A DNA stretch of 64,000 nucleotides from Ferruginivarius sediminum. Lineage in GTDB: Bacteria > Pseudomonadota > Alphaproteobacteria > Kiloniellales > Rhodovibrionaceae. Of the stretch, positions 49,295-56,674 are shown one piece after another (within the stretch, counting starts at the first letter, position 1; every line of letters starts with the position of its first letter). Under the pieces are notes generated by a model, which searched no databases, had not been told where the DNA came from, and saw only the letters and a program-made list of their open reading frames with translations. The translations under genes were made by a program, and so were the position numbers. Where the stretch lies: NCBI RefSeq assembly GCF_003344765.1, contig NZ_QPMH01000017.1, positions 1 to 64,000 of the forward strand. The letters are read 5' to 3'.

Positions 49295-49420
49295 GTGCGT
49301 GCGGACTCTTTCGCTATTTCAGGCGGCGAGGCGCAAGCTAGCGATGTTGTCTTGCCAGGACAAGCGCATCGCGGCCGCCTGTTGACGCGCCTCTCGGCAG
49401 GCGCCACTCTCATCGCGTTC

Positions 49421-49522
49421 CGAGGGGAGCTCCACAGGAGCTGAGAGGCCGTTTCCGGCGGTAAACCGGGGACGGCGACCCTTTGAACCTGATCCGGGTT
49501 ATGCCGGCGCAGGGAACGGGAC
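49421..49522 (+). ncRNA. TPP riboswitch (THI element)
   Basis: The conserved blocks are present in order: GAGGGGAGCTCC (stem P1 side), AGCTGAGAGG (49439-49448), ACCCTTTGAACCTGATC (about 49479-49495) and CCGGCGCAGGGAACGGG (49504-49520). It lies upstream of the ThiY-like gene. A GCCGCC-gtcc-GGCGGC hairpin at 49538-49553 follows and may be the expression platform. The 318-base gap between accA and this gene contains nothing else I can identify. Confidence 0.9.
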
Positions 49523-49612
49523 CCAACGTCCGTGAAGGCCGCCGTCCGGCGGCTATATCCTTCGCGTCTGTCCCGGATCTCCATGCCCTGATTCGATTCG
49601 CAGGAGGTCCGC

Positions 49613-50572
49613 ATGTTTCCATCCAGACTGACCGCAGTGCTTTTGGCGGCCGCGTTGGCCGTCGCCCCCGCCGCCGCGCGGGCGCAGGACGATCTTACCT
49701 TGATCCTCGATTGGTTCCTGAATCCCGACCATGCGCCCATCGTGGTCGCGCAGGAACGAGGCTACTTCGCCGACGCCGGCCTGGATGTCGAAATCGTCGA
49801 GCCGGCCGATCCCAACAACCCGCCGAAGCTGGTCGCGGCCGGCAAGGCGGACATCGCGATTTCCTATCAGCCACAGCTTCACATGCAGGTCGATGCCGGC
49901 CTGCCGCTGGCGCGCATCGGCACGCTTGTAGCGACGCCGCTCAATACCGTGCTGGCGCTGGCGGACGGCCCGGTGGACAGTCTTGCCGACTTGAAGGGCC
50001 GCAAGGTCGGTTACTCGGTGGGCGGGTTCGAGCAGACGCTGCTGGATGTGATGCTGGCCGGCTCTGGCCTCGGCATGGAGGACGTCGAGCTCGTGAACGT
50101 TAACTTCTCGCTATCGCCGGCATTGCTGTCGGGGCGCGTCGCGGCCGTGGTCGGCGCCTTCCGCAACGTCGAGATCAACCAGCTTCAGATCCAGGGCGCC
50201 TCGGCAAGGCCATTCTACCCCGAAGAGCATGGGGTGCCGCCCTATGACGAGCTGATCTTCGTCGCCCGCGACGACCGGCTGGGCGATCCGAAGCTTCGCC
50301 GCTTCATGGACGCCGTCGAGCGCGGCGTGCAGTACCTTGTGAACCACCCGGACAAGAGCTGGGAGCTTTTCGTCAAGGGGCGCCCGGACCTGGACGACGA
50401 GCTTAACCGAAAGGCCTGGCGCGACACACTGCCGCGCTTCGCACTACGCCCCGCAGCGCTGGATTCGGCACGCTACCGCCGCTTTGCCGACTTCCTGGCC
50501 GGGCAGGGGATGATCGGCGATCCGCCGCCGCTCGCGGATTACGCGGCGGAGCTGCCGGCGCAAGACGACTGA
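49613..50572 (+). CDS. thiY: Thiamine-precursor ABC transporter, substrate-binding protein (ThiY-like)
   Basis: A 319-residue periplasmic protein of the NMT1/ThiY family with a signal peptide (about residues 1-24, ending ARA-QDD). LILDWFLNPDHAPIVVAQERG is the family hallmark, with aromatic and carboxylate residues that bind the pyrimidine ring; SYQPQ and VGAFRNVE also fit. ThiY relatives bind formylaminopyrimidine or hydroxymethylpyrimidine. The TPP riboswitch upstream strongly supports a thiamine role. The permease (ThiX) and ATPase (ThiZ) are not adjacent: the next gene is a convergent methyltransferase, so this binding protein is an orphan here. Confidence 0.85.
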   Translation: MFPSRLTAVLLAAALAVAPAAARAQDDLTLILDWFLNPDHAPIVVAQERGYFADAGLDVEIVEPADPNNPPKLVAAGKADIAISYQPQLHMQVDAGLPLARIGTLVATPLNTVLALADGPVDSLADLKGRKVGYSVGGFEQTLLDVMLAGSGLGMEDVELVNVNFSLSPALLSGRVAAVVGAFRNVEINQLQIQGASARPFYPEEHGVPPYDELIFVARDDRLGDPKLRRFMDAVERGVQYLVNHPDKSWELFVKGRPDLDDELNRKAWRDTLPRFALRPAALDSARYRRFADFLAGQGMIGDPPPLADYAAELPAQDD

Positions 50573-50603
50573 CGGAGCGCGGCAAGGCGCGGCTGCGGTC
50601 CGC

Positions 50604-51548
50604 TCAACCTGTGCCGTTGGGCCGCGCCTTGTCTCCCGCCGAGCGTTCCGTCGTATCGAGTGCGTCGGCCAGCCGGTGCTTGGCCGCACCGGGGCGCAGC
50701 GGCTGCGGCTGGTCGGCGGCCGGTCGCCAGGCGGTGAAGTAGATGATCTGGAAGGTTGCCGGGATGCGGCCTTCCTCGTCGCCATAGGTCTCATGATAAA
50801 GCTCGGCGGCATAAAGCAGCGTTTCCCGCCTGGACCAGGACTTGCGCCGGTCGCGCACGGCGTTGCTCTGCCCCATGCCGCGCAGGTCGTCCATCAGCTT
50901 CAAGGCGTCGGGATAGCCGACCGTGATGGTGTCCACGTCGGTGACCGGCAGCGCGAACCCGGCGCGCTGCAGCAGCGCGGCGGCGTCCTGGACCTGGGCG
51001 AAGGGCGAGACGCGCGGTCCGGCCCCGCCCTCCAGCTCGCTTTCGGCCATCAGCAGCGACTGGCGCAGTTCGTAGAGCGTTTCGCCGCCCAGCATCGCCC
51101 CCAGGAACAGCCCATCCGGTTTCAGTGCGTTGTTGATCTGCAAGAGCACGCCGGGCAGGTCGTTGACCCAGTGCAGGCTCATCGATGACAGCACCAGGTC
51201 GAAGGTGCGCTCGGCGAACGGCAGAAACTCCTCGTCGGCCACCAGTGCCGGATGCGCCCCAATGTCAGAATCGGCCTGCGCCGCCGCGCGGGCCATCCGC
51301 GCGGCGCCGTCGCACTGCACAAGCGTCTCGATCCCGCCGCGTTCTCCGACCGTTGCGGCCAGCGTCCCGGCATGGCAGCCGAGGTCGAGCGCAAGCGGGA
51401 ACGTCCGTTTCACGTCGTCAAGGCGGTCGGCAAGCCGTTCGCCCACCTCGCTCAAGAGGAAATCGTAGTCGCTGAGGCCGTCCGCCGCGCGATCGCGGTG
51501 GCGCCGGACGGCGGTTCGGTCGAAGACCATGGGGCTGCTCTCGTTCAT
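50604..51548 (-). CDS. SAM methyltransferase, BioC/NDUFAF5-like
   Basis: A 314-residue methyltransferase. Motif I is LALDLGCHAGTLAATVGERG, motif II LVLSSMSLHWVNDLPG (close to BioC and to the mitochondrial complex I factor NDUFAF5), and DTITVGYPDALKLMDDLRGM is shared with those proteins. In alphaproteobacteria this position next to comF is usually filled by the NDUFAF5/C20orf7-like protein. I therefore favour a complex I assembly-type role over biotin synthesis, but sequence alone does not settle it. The C-terminal 40 residues are charged and variable. It is divergent from comF. Confidence 0.78.
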   Translation of the reverse strand: MNESSPMVFDRTAVRRHRDRAADGLSDYDFLLSEVGERLADRLDDVKRTFPLALDLGCHAGTLAATVGERGGIETLVQCDGAARMARAAAQADSDIGAHPALVADEEFLPFAERTFDLVLSSMSLHWVNDLPGVLLQINNALKPDGLFLGAMLGGETLYELRQSLLMAESELEGGAGPRVSPFAQVQDAAALLQRAGFALPVTDVDTITVGYPDALKLMDDLRGMGQSNAVRDRRKSWSRRETLLYAAELYHETYGDEEGRIPATFQIIYFTAWRPAADQPQPLRPGAAKHRLADALDTTERSAGDKARPNGTG

Positions 51549-51596
51549 GCCGGGAATATGGCGGCGGAGTGCGCCGGGAGCAAAGGCCGAGTGCGC

Positions 51597-51607
51597 TTGA
51601 CAGTCAA
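51597..51607. promoter_or_regulatory. Palindromic TTGAC-A-GTCAA in the comF/methyltransferase gap
   Basis: The 83-base divergent gap contains this perfect 11-base dyad, which includes a TTGACA -35-like sequence at 51597-51602. It is 24 bases from the comF start, too close for a normal promoter of that gene, so it may be an operator or belong to the other strand. Confidence 0.3.
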
Positions 51608-51630
51608 ACTCGTGCCGCCGACAAGAGGGC

Positions 51631-52392
51631 ATGTCCGCAACCAGTACGTTTGCCGCCCACATTAGAGGCATCGCGGGGATTGCCGTCAACGCGGTTTTGC
51701 CGCCGCGTTGCCTGAGCTGCGGCGTGGGCGTCGACCGGCTTGGCACCCTCTGCGGGCGCTGCTGGGAAGGCATCGATTTCCTGGGGCCGCCTCTGTGCAT
51801 GTGCTGCGGCTTTCCCTTCGAACTGGACCCCGGCCCGGAGCCGCTTTGCGGCGCCTGTCGACGCCGTCCACCCGTCTTCGACAGGGCACGCGCGGTTTTC
51901 GCCTACGATGCCGGCAGCCGCGACCTGTTGCTGGGGTTCAAGCACGCCGACCGGACGGATGCCGCGCCGGCCTTCGCCAAGTGGATGGCCCGTGCCGGAG
52001 CGGAGTTGATCCCGGATGCTGATTTCGCCGTCCCGGTGCCGCTGCACCGCTGGCGCCTGTTCCGGCGGCGCTACAACCAGGCGGCGCTGCTGGCCGGCGG
52101 ATTGGAACGGGCGGCGGGCGTGCGGTCGGTTCCCGATCTGCTGGTGCGCCGGCGCCGGACGGTTTCGCAAGGGGCATTCTCGGCCGCCGGGCGGCGGCGC
52201 AATGTCTCCGGTGCGTTCGAGGTGCGGCGGAGCGGCGAGATCGCGATCGCCGGCAAGCGCATCCTGCTGATCGACGACGTCCTGACGACCGGCGCCACGG
52301 CGGAATCCTGCGCGCGGGTGCTGCGCCGCGCCGGGGCAAGCGGCGTGGACGTGCTGACCCTCGCCAGGGTCGTCCGGCCCCGGCCGGGGTGA
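51631..52392 (+). CDS. comF: ComF family phosphoribosyltransferase-like protein
   Basis: A 253-residue protein. An N-terminal zinc-finger region has cysteine pairs CLSC, CGRC, CMCC and CGAC. The C-terminal phosphoribosyltransferase domain has RRRYNQAALLAGGL and the PRPP-binding motif ILLIDDVLTTGATAESC. ComF proteins take part in DNA uptake in transformable bacteria. The gene is widespread in alphaproteobacteria that are not known to be competent, so the role here is uncertain. The next gene, grxC, starts 78 bases later. Confidence 0.85.
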   Translation: MSATSTFAAHIRGIAGIAVNAVLPPRCLSCGVGVDRLGTLCGRCWEGIDFLGPPLCMCCGFPFELDPGPEPLCGACRRRPPVFDRARAVFAYDAGSRDLLLGFKHADRTDAAPAFAKWMARAGAELIPDADFAVPVPLHRWRLFRRRYNQAALLAGGLERAAGVRSVPDLLVRRRRTVSQGAFSAAGRRRNVSGAFEVRRSGEIAIAGKRILLIDDVLTTGATAESCARVLRRAGASGVDVLTLARVVRPRPG

Positions 52393-52470
52393 GGCCGGCG
52401 TGCAAAAACGGCACGTATTTCCTATATTCACCCCAGGGGACAGGGTGCACGAACCCGACAAGGAGCAAGC

Positions 52471-52737
52471 ATGCCCGAAGTGACGATCTATTCCAGCATG
52501 ATGTGCGGCTTCTGCCACCGCGCGAAGCAGCTTCTGAAGAAGAAAGGCGTCGACTACAACGAGATCGACGTGCTGTTCAATCCGGGGCGCAAGCAGGAGA
52601 TGATGCAGCGCGCGAACGGCCGTCATACGGTGCCGCAGATCTTCATCGGCGATGAGCATGTCGGCGGCTGCGACGAGCTTTACGCGCTGGAGCGCGAGGG
52701 CAAGCTCGACGGCATGCTGAAGGAGGGGACGGCGTGA
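52471..52737 (+). CDS. grxC: Glutaredoxin 3
   Basis: An 88-residue thiol-disulfide oxidoreductase. The active site is CGFC (residues 12-15), where E. coli Grx3 has CPYC. TVPQIFIGDEHVGGCDELYAL contains the cis-proline and the glutathione-binding GG. It is dithiol-type and cytosolic. A -10-like TATATT lies at 52423-52428 and AAGGAG five bases before the ATG. The stop overlaps the following gene by GTGA (52734-52737). Confidence 0.9.
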   Translation: MPEVTIYSSMMCGFCHRAKQLLKKKGVDYNEIDVLFNPGRKQEMMQRANGRHTVPQIFIGDEHVGGCDELYALEREGKLDGMLKEGTA

Positions 52738-53591
52738 CGCGTTTCACGGTCGGTCTGGTCCAGATGACCTCGGGGCGCGAGATCGCCCCGAACCTGGAGG
52801 CGGCGGAGGCCTATATCCGCGAGGCAAGCAAGGCGGGCGCGGACTTCGTCCTGACGCCCGAGAACACGCCCATCCTGGAGCCTCGGCACGACCGGCTGAA
52901 GGCCGCGGTGCCGGGCGAGGACGGCCATCCGGCCCTGGAGACCTTCGCGCGGCTGGCGCGGGAGCTGGACATCTGGTTGCTGCTGGGCTCCACTGCCGTG
53001 CAGGCCGAGGGGGACGAACGGCTGGCAAACCGCTCGTACCTGTTCGCGCCCGACGGCTCGGTGAAGGCACGCTACGACAAGATCCACATGTTCGACGTGA
53101 ACGTGCCCGACGGCCAGACTTATCGCGAATCCGCGACCTTCCGGCCCGGCGAGCAGGCCGTTCTGACGGAGCTTCCCTGGGGCGGGCTTGGCATGACGAT
53201 CTGCTACGACGTGCGCTTTGCTGCCCTGTACCGGCAGCTTGCGCAGGCCGGCGCGTCGATCATTACCGTCCCGGCCGCGTTCACGCAGTTCACCGGTCAG
53301 GCGCACTGGCACACGCTGCTGCGCGCGCGTGCCATCGAGACCGGCTGTTTCGTGCTGGCGCCTGCCCAGTGCGGCGAACACGCGGAAGAGCGGCGGACCT
53401 ACGGCCATTCGCTTGTCGTGGCGCCGTGGGGCGAGGTGTTGGCCGACGGCGGCGAGGCGCCCGGCGTCACGCTTGCCGAGTTGGACACGGCGCGGATCGA
53501 CGACGCGCGCGCCTGGGTCCCGGCGCTGCAGCACGACCGCGGCTTCACGGCGCCGCAACCCTTGAAGCAGCGTGAGCCGGAGGAGGCGTAG
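52734..53591 (+). CDS. Carbon-nitrogen hydrolase, Nit2/deaminated-glutathione-amidase-like
   Basis: A 285-residue nitrilase-superfamily amidase. The catalytic triad is Glu in LTPENTPILEP, Lys in RYDKIHMFDV and Cys in MTICYDVRFAALYR. FDVNVPDGQTYRESATF is typical of the Nit1/Nit2 branch, which hydrolyses deaminated glutathione or omega-amides. The start is a GTG overlapping the grxC stop, so the pair is translationally coupled. The link to a glutaredoxin gene fits a glutathione-repair role. Confidence 0.85.
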   Translation: MTRFTVGLVQMTSGREIAPNLEAAEAYIREASKAGADFVLTPENTPILEPRHDRLKAAVPGEDGHPALETFARLARELDIWLLLGSTAVQAEGDERLANRSYLFAPDGSVKARYDKIHMFDVNVPDGQTYRESATFRPGEQAVLTELPWGGLGMTICYDVRFAALYRQLAQAGASIITVPAAFTQFTGQAHWHTLLRARAIETGCFVLAPAQCGEHAEERRTYGHSLVVAPWGEVLADGGEAPGVTLAELDTARIDDARAWVPALQHDRGFTAPQPLKQREPEEA

Positions 53592-53758
53592 AACCGCACG
53601 GGAATGTACTCGAACCTTCGGGCAGGATGTCAGGCTCTTCCAGCTTTTCGCTGGATGCCGATATTCTCGACGTTACGGCTTGAGGAAGACTGGGTTAACC
53701 CGCAATCCTCGCGTTTCTCGTGAAAGTTTACTTACGAAATAATCCTGATGCATCGGCG

Positions 53759-53818
53759 CTAGACAGCCAATACAGCGGCGAAGACGACCAGCGCGGCGAT
53801 GGCGGCGATGCGGGACAC
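53759..53818 (-). CDS. Candidate 19-residue hydrophobic peptide
   Basis: A short frame starting GTG at 53818 encodes MSRIAAIAALVVFAAVLAV and stops at TAG (53759-53761). GGAGG at 53823-53827, four bases before the start, is an excellent ribosome site, and TATAAA on the minus strand at 53874-53869 could be its -10. The peptide is a single hydrophobic helix after a short basic N-terminus. It lies in the 338-base gap between the amidase and methyltransferase genes, which also contains the palindrome GGGTTAACCC (53692-53701). No family is recognised. It may be a small membrane protein, or chance. Confidence 0.4.
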   Translation of the reverse strand: MSRIAAIAALVVFAAVLAV

Positions 53819-53929
53819 GCGACCTCCTTGCAAGCACGGAGCGTGAAATCTCGTCCGGCTCGCGCCATTTTATACGACTATTAATGGATGATATAAGAGG
53901 AAATATGCGGTACAGGTGTGGTGCCGCGC

Positions 53930-54466
53930 CTACGCTTCGTATTCCGCGAAGATGCGTTGAACCGCCGCAGGCCGCGGTTCCTCAATCTCGATATCCTCGT
54001 AAGCCCGAACGCGCAGGTGGCCGCGCACGGCATCCAGCAACTCGCCGGGGCGCAGCAGGAAGTCGGGATTGCGGGGCCGGCCGAAACGCTCGTTGCCTTG
54101 CGCGAAGGTCTCGTAGATCAGCACGCCGCCGGATGCCACGGCCGCGACGATGGCCGGCAGGATGGGCCGGTAAAGGTAGTTGGTGACCACGACTCCGGCG
54201 AAACGGCGTCCGCTGAAAGGGAAACCGGATCCGTCTTCGAGGTCCGCTTCCAGGATCGTGAGGCCCGGCGCGCCGGAAAGATCGGCCAAGCCGGCGGTGT
54301 CGCGGTCGACGGCCACGACCGGGTGGCCGCGGCGCAGGAAGAGCCGGGTGTGCCGTCCGTCGCCGCAGGCCAGGTCCAGCACCGTGCCGTCGCCGGGCAC
54401 GGCATCGGCGAAGCGCAGTACCCAGGGCGAGGGCGGCTTGCCCTCCGCGATGTCCCGCGCGCTCAC
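53930..54466 (-). CDS. Class I SAM-dependent methyltransferase, TehB-like
   Basis: A 178-residue methyltransferase. Motif I is VLDLACGDGRHTRLFLRRGH, followed by VVAVDRDTAGLADL and VVVTNYLYRPILPAI. Compact size and the CGDGRH pattern fit the TehB/SmtA-like group; the substrate is unknown. The GTG start at 54466 overlaps the ubiG stop as GTGA (54463-54466), and GGAGAAG lies six bases upstream, so it is the second gene of an operon with ubiG. Confidence 0.8.
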   Translation of the reverse strand: MSARDIAEGKPPSPWVLRFADAVPGDGTVLDLACGDGRHTRLFLRRGHPVVAVDRDTAGLADLSGAPGLTILEADLEDGSGFPFSGRRFAGVVVTNYLYRPILPAIVAAVASGGVLIYETFAQGNERFGRPRNPDFLLRPGELLDAVRGHLRVRAYEDIEIEEPRPAAVQRIFAEYEA

Positions 54467-55221
54467 GGCTTCTCCGCCAGCAGCATGTAGTTGACGTCGG
54501 TATCGCCGGAGAGATGCCAGTCGCCGCGCAGCGGATCGAACGCGACGCCCTTGACCTCGCGCACCCTGAGCCCGGCCGGACGCAGCGCGGCGGCGGCTTC
54601 CGACGGGCGGACGAACTTGCGCCAGTCGTGCGTGCCCGGCGGCAGCCAGCCCAGCACGTACTCCGCTCCGATCTTCGCCATCAGCAGTGATTTCATTGTC
54701 CGGTTCAGCGTGGCGACGACGCAGACGCCGCCGGGACGCACCATGTCGCCGCAGGCGCACAGGAAGCTGTCCAGCTCGGCGACATGCTCGACGATCTCCA
54801 TCGCCAGGACGGCATCGAATCGGGCGCCGGAATCGGCAAGCTCCTCGGCCGTCGTCCGGCGGTAGTCGATCTCCAGCCCCTGACGCTCCGCATGCGCCTT
54901 GGCTGCCTTGATGGTTTCGGACGCCGCGTCGATTCCCGTGACCCGTGCGCCCAGACGGGCCAGCGGCTCGGCCAGCAGCCCGCCGCCGCAGCCGGCGTCG
55001 AGGATGCTCACGCCTTCCAGCGGCGACAGGTTCCCCGAGTCCGCCGCGTGGCCGAAGTGCGCGGCGATGCGGTCGCGCAGATAGGCGACGCGGACGGGGT
55101 TGAGGGCGTGCAGGGGCTTCATCTCGCCCTCGGGATCCCACCATCGCTCCGCCATCCGCGCGAACTTGCCGATTTCGCGCGGGTCCACGGTGACAGGCCG
55201 CGCGGCCCTGGTTTCGGTCAT
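54463..55221 (-). CDS. ubiG: Ubiquinone biosynthesis O-methyltransferase UbiG
   Basis: A 252-residue enzyme that methylates both hydroxyls during ubiquinone formation. FARMAERWWDPEGEMKPLHA at the N-terminus is the UbiG signature. SILDAGCGGGLLAEPLARLG binds SAM, and MEIVEHVAELDSFL and GVAFDPLRGDWHLSGDTDVN are also characteristic. The ATG at 55221 has GGAGG eleven bases upstream. It is divergent from lysC across 200 bases, a conserved alphaproteobacterial pairing. Confidence 0.92.
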   Translation of the reverse strand: MTETRAARPVTVDPREIGKFARMAERWWDPEGEMKPLHALNPVRVAYLRDRIAAHFGHAADSGNLSPLEGVSILDAGCGGGLLAEPLARLGARVTGIDAASETIKAAKAHAERQGLEIDYRRTTAEELADSGARFDAVLAMEIVEHVAELDSFLCACGDMVRPGGVCVVATLNRTMKSLLMAKIGAEYVLGWLPPGTHDWRKFVRPSEAAAALRPAGLRVREVKGVAFDPLRGDWHLSGDTDVNYMLLAEKP

Positions 55222-55421
55222 AGCTGAAATCGCCTCCGTGCGCGCTCGCCCGAGCGCCTCGTCACAGTTTGTATATGGGGCCGTATCCTTGCGCTTGCGC
55301 GCGTTAACGAGTATGGATACCGGCCGTCGCGCGGGCAACCGGCGAACAGGGCGCGTGGCTTTGTCGCGTTTCCCACGAACCTTCCGATCACGGATTCCGT
55401 AACTGCCGGCCAGGAGCGGTC

Positions 55422-56639
55422 ATGGCCCGTATTGTCATGAAATTCGGCGGCACTTCGGTCGCGAATGTCGATCGCATCAAGAACGTCGCCCGCAAGGTCA
55501 AGGCCGAGGTGGATGCCGGAAACGAAGTCGGCGTGGTCGTCTCGGCCATGTCCGGCGTCACCAACGAGCTGGAAGGCTACGTCCGCGAGACGGCCCGGCT
55601 CTTCGACCTGCGCGAGTACGACGTCGTGGTGGCCGCCGGCGAGCAGATCACCAGCGGCCTTCTCGCCATCGCCCTGCAGGAGATCGGCGTTTCCGCGCGG
55701 TCCTGGCTGGGCTGGCAGGTGCCGGTCAAGACCGACGACGCCCACGGCAGCGCGCGCATCCAGGAGATTCCCGGCGAGGAGATCGTCCGCCGGATGGGCG
55801 AAGGGCAGGTCGCGGTGTTCGCGGGCTTTCAGGGCATCGCGCCAGACGGCCGGATCACCACGCTGGGCCGTGGCGGGTCCGACACCTCGGCGGTGGCGAT
55901 GGCCGCAGCCCTGGAGGCGGAGCGTTGCGACATCTACACGGATGTGGACGGAATCTACACCACCGACCCGCGGATCGTTGCCAAGGCACGCAAGCTCGAT
56001 AGGATCACCTACGAGGAAATGCTGGAACTGGCTTCGCAGGGCGCCAAGGTCCTGCAGACCCGTGCGGTCGAAATGGCCATGAAGCACCGGGTCCGCGTGC
56101 AGGTGCTCTCGAGCTTTGAGGACACCCCCGGAACCCTGGTCGTGGACGAGGACGAAATCGTGGAACAGGAAGTCGTCAGCGGGATCGCCTACAGCCGGGA
56201 CGAGGCGAAGGTCACCCTCACCCAGGTTCCCGACAAGCCGGGCGTGGCGGCCGCGATTTTCGGTCCGCTCGCCGACGATCACATCAACGTCGACATGATC
56301 GTGCAGAACGTTTCGGCCGATGGCAGCACGGACCTGACGTTCACGGTGTCGAAGAACGACCTCGACCGTGCGGTCAAGCTGCTGGAGGAGCACCGCGACG
56401 AGTTCGGGTACGGCGAGATCCGCGCCGACAAGAACGTCGTGAAGGTCTCGGTGATCGGTGTCGGTATGCGCAGTCATACCGGCGTGGCGCAGAAGATGTT
56501 CAGCGCCCTGGCCGACAAGGGCATCAACATCCAGGTCATCTCGACCTCGGAGATCAAAGTCAGCGTCCTGATCGCCGAGGAATACACCGAACTCGCGCTT
56601 CGCAGCCTACACTCCACCTACGGCCTCGACGCCGAGTAG
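55422..56639 (+). CDS. lysC: Aspartate kinase
   Basis: A 405-residue enzyme for the first step from aspartate to lysine, threonine and methionine. VMKFGGTSVANVDRIKNVAR begins the kinase domain, and TLGRGGSDTSAVAMAAALEA is the nucleotide and aspartate site. Two ACT domains follow from about residue 265 (DKPGVAAAIFGPLADDHINV, then GVAQKMFSALADKGINIQVI), which bind end-product inhibitors. Length is that of monofunctional alpha-type aspartate kinases. Confidence 0.94.
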   Translation: MARIVMKFGGTSVANVDRIKNVARKVKAEVDAGNEVGVVVSAMSGVTNELEGYVRETARLFDLREYDVVVAAGEQITSGLLAIALQEIGVSARSWLGWQVPVKTDDAHGSARIQEIPGEEIVRRMGEGQVAVFAGFQGIAPDGRITTLGRGGSDTSAVAMAAALEAERCDIYTDVDGIYTTDPRIVAKARKLDRITYEEMLELASQGAKVLQTRAVEMAMKHRVRVQVLSSFEDTPGTLVVDEDEIVEQEVVSGIAYSRDEAKVTLTQVPDKPGVAAAIFGPLADDHINVDMIVQNVSADGSTDLTFTVSKNDLDRAVKLLEEHRDEFGYGEIRADKNVVKVSVIGVGMRSHTGVAQKMFSALADKGINIQVISTSEIKVSVLIAEEYTELALRSLHSTYGLDAE

Positions 56640-56674
56640 GCCCCGGGTCGCGGGCACGCTGAAGGCCCAGGATC

